15,618 nt of DNA from Prochloron sp. SP5CPC1. GTDB lineage: Bacteria; Cyanobacteriota; Cyanobacteriia; Cyanobacteriales; Prochloraceae. Positions within the stretch are counted from its first letter, which is position 1, and each line of letters opens with the position of its first letter. Shown here piece by piece: positions 12,491 through 15,618 of the stretch. Below the pieces are notes generated by a model. The model did not search any database. It was given only the letters and a program-made list of their open reading frames with translations, and had not been told where the DNA came from. The position numbers and the translations under genes were made by a program. The stretch lies in contig JACONB010000038.1 in the NCBI GenBank assembly GCA_014323965.1, positions 1 through 15,618 on the forward strand, in the 5' to 3' direction.

Positions 12491-13780
12491 TTACAGGCTA
12501 GACAGCACTTCTTTAGCTGCTGCTAAAGTACCCTCAATGTCTTCTTCTGTATGAGCTAAAGAAGTAAATCCTGCTTCAAACTGAGAGGGAGCTAGATAAA
12601 TACCCTGCTCTAACATACCACGGTGGAAGCGGGCAAATTTTGCCTTGTCTGATTTTTTGGCATCATCGTAATTGCGAACCGGTTCCCCCATAAAGAACAT
12701 GCCGAACATGGCGCTAATATTGCCGCCGTATACCTTATGACCCCCTTCTTTGGCGATCGCCAACAACCCATTAATTAGTTTCTGGGTAATATGCTGCAAT
12801 TGTTCGTAAGTTCCCGGCTTTTGCAATAACTCTAAGGTTTTAATCCCAGCAGTCATGGCTAGGGGGTTCCCGGAGAGGGTTCCCGCTTGATACATGGGAC
12901 CTGCTGGGGCGACGAGAGCCATGATGTCTTTTCGTCCACCGTAAGCCCCTACAGGTAAGCCGCCACCAATTACTTTCCCCAAGGTGGTTAGGTCTGGGGT
13001 GACGCCAAACTTGGCTTGAGCACCACCGTAGGCAATGCGGAACCCGGTCATTACTTCGTCAAATACTAGCAAAGCATCGTTTTCTTGGGTTAAGATGCGC
13101 AAGCCTTCTAAGAAACCTGTATCGGGGGGTATAAAGCCGGAATTTCCTACTACTGGTTCCAGAATTACCCCAGCAATTTGGTCGGGATTTTCCTCGAATA
13201 AGGCTTTGACAGCTTCTAAGTCGTTGTAGGGAGCTGTTAGGGTATTGCTGGTGGTGGACTTGGGTACCCCAGGGGAGTCAGGAAGCCCCAGAGTAGCTAC
13301 TCCTGAACCCGCCTTAACTAAAAACATATCCCCGTGTCCGTGATAGCAGCCTTCAAATTTGATTACCTTATCTCGTTTGGTGAAGGCACGCATTAGGCGT
13401 AAGATGGACATGCAGGCTTCCGTACCAGAATTGACAAACCTGACCATTTCTATACTGGGAACTGCCTCGATTACCATTTCTGCCAGGATATTTTCCTGGA
13501 GGGAGGGAGCGCCAAAACTGGTTCCTTTGACTAAGACCTCTTGGAGAGCGGCGATTACTTTTGGGTGGGCATGTCCGCAAATGGCTGGTCCCCAGGTGCC
13601 CACGTAGTCAATATATTTATTGCCGTCTACGTCCCAAATATAGGCTCCTTCTACTTTATCGAAAACAATGGGTTGTCCGCCGACGGACTTGAAAGCTCGC
13701 ACAGGGGAACTCACTCCTCCGGGCATCAGTTTCTGGGCGGCGGCGAAGATTTCTTCCGATTTGGTTGTTATTAATGCCAT
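12491..13780 (-). CDS. hemL: Glutamate-1-semialdehyde 2,1-aminomutase
   Basis: This 429-residue PLP enzyme of the C5 tetrapyrrole pathway converts glutamate-1-semialdehyde to 5-aminolevulinate, the precursor of haem, chlorophyll and bilins. Its length is normal for the family (about 430). Signatures are LMPGGVSSPVRAFKSVGGQP near the N-terminus, NSGTEA (118-123) for phosphate binding, CYHGHGD (145-151), FDEVMTGFR (240-248) with the pyridine-N-binding Asp241, and TTLGKVIGGGLPVGAYGG with the Schiff-base Lys269. AAGGAGAG precedes the ATG at 13780. It diverges from hisIE across 129 nt. The gene is intact, in contrast with its surroundings, as expected for an essential enzyme. Confidence 0.98.
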   Translation of the reverse strand: MALITTKSEEIFAAAQKLMPGGVSSPVRAFKSVGGQPIVFDKVEGAYIWDVDGNKYIDYVGTWGPAICGHAHPKVIAALQEVLVKGTSFGAPSLQENILAEMVIEAVPSIEMVRFVNSGTEACMSILRLMRAFTKRDKVIKFEGCYHGHGDMFLVKAGSGVATLGLPDSPGVPKSTTSNTLTAPYNDLEAVKALFEENPDQIAGVILEPVVGNSGFIPPDTGFLEGLRILTQENDALLVFDEVMTGFRIAYGGAQAKFGVTPDLTTLGKVIGGGLPVGAYGGRKDIMALVAPAGPMYQAGTLSGNPLAMTAGIKTLELLQKPGTYEQLQHITQKLINGLLAIAKEGGHKVYGGNISAMFGMFFMGEPVRNYDDAKKSDKAKFARFHRGMLEQGIYLAPSQFEAGFTSLAHTEEDIEGTLAAAKEVLSSL

Positions 13781-13909
13781 AGTCTCTCCTTGGTGGCAAT
13801 TATTCGGCGTCTTTCTCAGAATAAGGCTTAACCTGAAGGTTATCCGTTACAAGTTGTTGAGATAATAAAAGCACCATTTATTTACCTCAAAGCCTAAGGA
13901 AAAGAAAAA

Positions 13910-14560
13910 ATGTCTTCTGAGCAATCCACAGCCCTGCTCCAGTCTATCCCTATTGAAGCTATTCGTTACAACGATGGCGGTTTAGTTCCGGCCATCGCCC
14001 AGGATTATCTGGATGGTACTGTCTTAATGATGGCTTGGATGAATGCTGAGTCTCTGGAAAAAACTCTCGCTACTGGGGAAACTTGGTACTGGAGTCGCAA
14101 GAGGAAGGAATTATGGCATAAGGGAGCTACTTCTGGTCATATTCAAAAGGTGCGATGGGTTCGCTATGACTGCGATAGTGATACTCTCCTCTTTGGAGTG
14201 GAACAGGTGGGGGATATTGCCTGTCATAAGGGGGAACGCAGTTGTTTTCATCGAGTTAAGGATAAAAAAGTATCCACCCCAGGAGATACTTTATCTCAGG
14301 TATTTGAGGTAATCTGCCATCGCCGAGATAACCCAGTGGAAAGCTCTTATACTAGGAAGTTGTTGGCTGGGGGGGATAATAAAATTCTTAAGAAGATTGG
14401 GGAAGAAGGGGCGGAAGTTGTTATGGCTTGTAAGGATGAGGACCCGGAGGCGATCGCTGGTGAAGTGGCTGATTTATTCTATCATGCTCTGGTGGCTTTG
14501 GCTCACCATAAGGTTCCACTTCGGGATGTCTATCGTGTTTTACAAGAACGACGGGGCTAA
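13910..14560 (+). CDS. hisIE: Bifunctional phosphoribosyl-AMP cyclohydrolase / phosphoribosyl-ATP diphosphatase
   Basis: This 216-residue fusion catalyses the second and third steps of histidine synthesis. The HisI domain (about 15-120) has WYWSRKRKELWHKGATSGH (59-77), the metal-binding DCDSD (87-91), and the Zn cysteines in ACHKGERSCF (104-113). The HisE domain (about 128-212) has KKIGEEGAEVVMACK (161-175) and ADLFYHALVALAHH (187-200), the acidic metal-binding helices of a MazG-like pyrophosphatase. Length and order match cyanobacterial and enterobacterial HisIE. AAGGAAAAG lies upstream of ATG 13910. Pieces of a second hisIE copy lie about 0.5 kb downstream, so this gene was once tandemly duplicated. 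Confidence 0.97.
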   Translation: MSSEQSTALLQSIPIEAIRYNDGGLVPAIAQDYLDGTVLMMAWMNAESLEKTLATGETWYWSRKRKELWHKGATSGHIQKVRWVRYDCDSDTLLFGVEQVGDIACHKGERSCFHRVKDKKVSTPGDTLSQVFEVICHRRDNPVESSYTRKLLAGGDNKILKKIGEEGAEVVMACKDEDPEAIAGEVADLFYHALVALAHHKVPLRDVYRVLQERRG

Positions 14561-14586
14561 GAAATAATTTTTTTTTGAAGAAGGGG

Positions 14587-14615
14587 TTGACAAAAGTATA
14601 ATTAGGGATTATAGT
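14587..14615 (+). promoter_or_regulatory. Consensus promoter downstream of hisIE, copy 1
   Basis: TTGACA (14587-14592) and TATAGT (14610-14615) are 17 nt apart, a near-perfect sigma70-type promoter. It is preceded by AAGGGG, as is the copy at 15134-15162. It now points at an aminotransferase gene fragment. Confidence 0.65.
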
Positions 14616-14641
14616 GCAATTATCGAAACCTAGACAACTGA

Positions 14642-14971
14642 ATTGAGAATGTTGGTGAGAGATTGGTCAGAAATCTGAACCACAAATGTAATCAGATTGT
14701 TCATTACTACATGACCAATGCTCGATTGCTCAAACAAGGTTTAGAAAAAGCAGGATGGATTTGCTATGGAGGGCAAGACAATCCTTATATTTGGTTAAAA
14801 GCACCGCAAGAATGGCGATCGCAACAGTTATTTAAATATTTATTATCTACAATTGGTGTTGTAGGTATACCCGGTAATTTCTTTGGCTCTCAAGGAGAAG
14901 GATTTCTTCGTTTGACTACTTTAGGTAATCGAGATGAGATTGAGGAAGTTGTTGAAAATTTGAGTAAATTG
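14642..14971 (+). pseudogene. C-terminal fragment of a DapL-like (LL-diaminopimelate) aminotransferase
   Basis: About 105 residues match the small-domain end of class I/II PLP aminotransferases near LL-diaminopimelate aminotransferase. They include NQIVHYYMTNARLLKQGLEK, GGQDNPYIWLKAP, and VVGIPGNFFGSQGEGFLRL, with the substrate-carboxylate Arg in FLRL. The PLP-binding two thirds of the roughly 400-residue enzyme are missing, so it is inactive. The open frame runs on to 15118 only because it fuses to the hisIE relic. The 151-residue product is a chimera, not a gene. It could come from a DapL paralogue rather than DapL itself. Confidence 0.75.
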
Positions 14972-15060
14972 AGGCTATTCGCTACAACGATCACTCATGC
15001 TCTGGTGGCTTTGGCTCACCATAAGGTTCCTCTTCGGCGTATATTACAGGAAAGACAATT
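14968..15060 (+). pseudogene. hisIE: Collapsed second copy of hisIE
   Basis: Positions 14968-14991 match hisIE 13952-13975 at 22 of 24 bases (codons for IEAIRYND), in a frame different from the surrounding open one. Four bases later, 14996-15030 match hisIE 14483-14517 at all 35 bases (HALVALAHHKV). A 9-nt gap and mostly synonymous changes follow (RILQER against RVLQER). So almost the whole middle of a duplicate hisIE, about 500 bp, was deleted. The two differences in the first block are synonymous, which implies that the copy was functional before the collapse. Confidence 0.8.
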
Positions 15061-15133
15061 CCCTGGAGTCTGGGCGATCGCCTGCAAGAGGATGCTGCAT
15101 GTAGTATGCCGTGTATAATTATTGAATAAGGGG

Positions 15134-15162
15134 TTGACAAGGATGAAGTTTAGAGTTATAGT
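15134..15162 (+). promoter_or_regulatory. Consensus promoter after the hisIE relic, copy 2
   Basis: TTGACA (15134-15139), 17 nt, TATAGT (15157-15162), in the same relative place behind the hisIE relic as copy 1 behind hisIE. The boxes and the upstream AAGGGG are kept while the spacers differ. No intact gene follows on this strand within the window. Confidence 0.6.
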
Positions 15163-15246
15163 GTAGGGTATTTTAGCTCTAATTTAAACAAACCTTTGTG
15201 CTGGAGCGAGTCTTCGAGCGGCTACTTTGCGCCTCGGCGTGAAACC
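15163..15246. other. Spacer with a degenerate CTCTGCGC-type repeat
   Basis: No gene is seen. CTTTGCGCCTCGGCGTGAAA at about 15222-15243 resembles the dispersed repeats at 4745, 6743 and 8540 in degenerate form. Confidence 0.35.
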
Positions 15247-15618
15247 TTACCCCAAAATCAAAATCCCCAAACCCACACTAGCAACACTAGCTAACCAGAA
15301 GGGGTGATCTAAAGCCCAACCTCCTAAGAGGGGAGCAATAAAATAACCCATAGCCCAACATTGGGAGTTAATGGAGAAGTACACTCCTCTCAGGTTTGGG
15401 GGGGATAAGTTTACAATCAGGGTAGAAGCTGCTGGAATATATATTACTACAGCTATGGCCATTATTCCTAAGGCAAGGACTGCCCAGGTTAAACTGTGGG
15501 TTGGGGATGTTCCTGTTCCCCAGAGTAACACAAAGCCTAAACCCCAGAAGAGGAAGGAGAGCTTTAAGGCAGTTTTGGGGGGGCAAGGATTTAGCCAATG
15601 AGCTATGGGGAGTTGTAA
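15247..15618 (-). pseudogene. C-terminal part of an MFS transporter, frameshifted in a G7 run
   Basis: The minus-strand frame ending at 15247 encodes three to four hydrophobic helices of a major facilitator protein. It includes FWGLGFVLLWGTG, MAIAVVIYIPAASTLIVNLS, and PPNLRGVYFSINSQCWAMGY with the PxxxRG loop and a YFIAPLLGGW helix typical of drug-efflux MFS members. Toward the right edge the frame meets stops. Dropping one base from the seven-G run at 15577-15583 opens LQLPIAHWLNP, which also fits the family and runs to the window edge. So either a single-base slip has broken the gene or the assembly has one G too many. The remaining N-terminal helices lie outside the window. Substrate unknown. 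Confidence 0.75.

Noticed and set aside
13368..13580. Open frames in and opposite hemL
   Set aside because: They lie within a fully conserved hemL and have no sequence character of their own.
14663..15118. A 151-codon open frame as an independent gene
   Set aside because: Its first two thirds are an aminotransferase C-terminus and the rest is a hisIE relic in a joined frame; no complete domain and no proper start.
1..15618. CRISPR array, rRNA or transposase gene
   Set aside because: No regularly spaced repeats, no rRNA motifs and no transposase-like protein were seen on either strand.

Overview
The window looks like chromosome of a cyanobacterium, probably a filamentous one with a repeat-rich genome. 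It holds six intact copies of the cyanobacterial HIP1 octamer GCGATCGC (for example at 3548, 5882, 12753, 14450, 14815 and 15074). It also has a fused hisIE, a C5-pathway hemL, a DprA-like protein of a cyanobacterial type, and dispersed CTCTGCGC repeats. Genus and species cannot be fixed from sequence reading alone.

Layout. (a) 1-4564 is a run of same-strand small-molecule genes with short gaps: the end of a DJ-1/PfpI-family gene (frameshifted), a benzoylformate-decarboxylase-like thiamine pyrophosphate (TPP) enzyme, two NTF2/SnoaL-like proteins, an NmrA-type Rossmann gene stub, a third NTF2-like protein and a VOC/glyoxalase-fold protein. (b) 4652-6676 is an AGE-family epimerase gene with a good promoter but two internal breaks. 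(c) 6652-9141 is a repeat-built region: a gene for four tandem beta-sandwich domains lies between two 129-bp direct repeats, and a collapsed higB with an intact higA lies between two copies of a 17-bp repeat. (d) 9200-10580 has a DUF4231-like membrane protein, tRNA-Val(GAC) and a DprA-like Rossmann protein. (e) 10630-12463 is a polymorphic toxin of the Ntox44 type followed by an overlapping membrane-protein gene, the likely immunity partner; both are damaged. (f) 12491-14560 is conserved core, hemL (minus) diverging from hisIE (plus). (g) 14561-15618 holds a DapL-like aminotransferase fragment, the relic of a second hisIE, a repeated consensus promoter and the end of a frameshifted MFS transporter (minus).

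The striking overall property is decay. About nine of some twenty genes are truncated, frameshifted, internally deleted or stopped, next to intact housekeeping genes. Single-base lesions could be sequencing error. The multi-codon deletions (AGE twice, higB, second hisIE) could not.

The most unusual pieces are a 45-bp double-hairpin element inserted in frame inside a HIP1 site of the TPP-enzyme gene, the TPP/NTF2/DJ-1/VOC gene cluster whose substrate is unknown, and the Ntox44 toxin with a partner whose membrane helix is encoded by a 21-bp tandem repeat.
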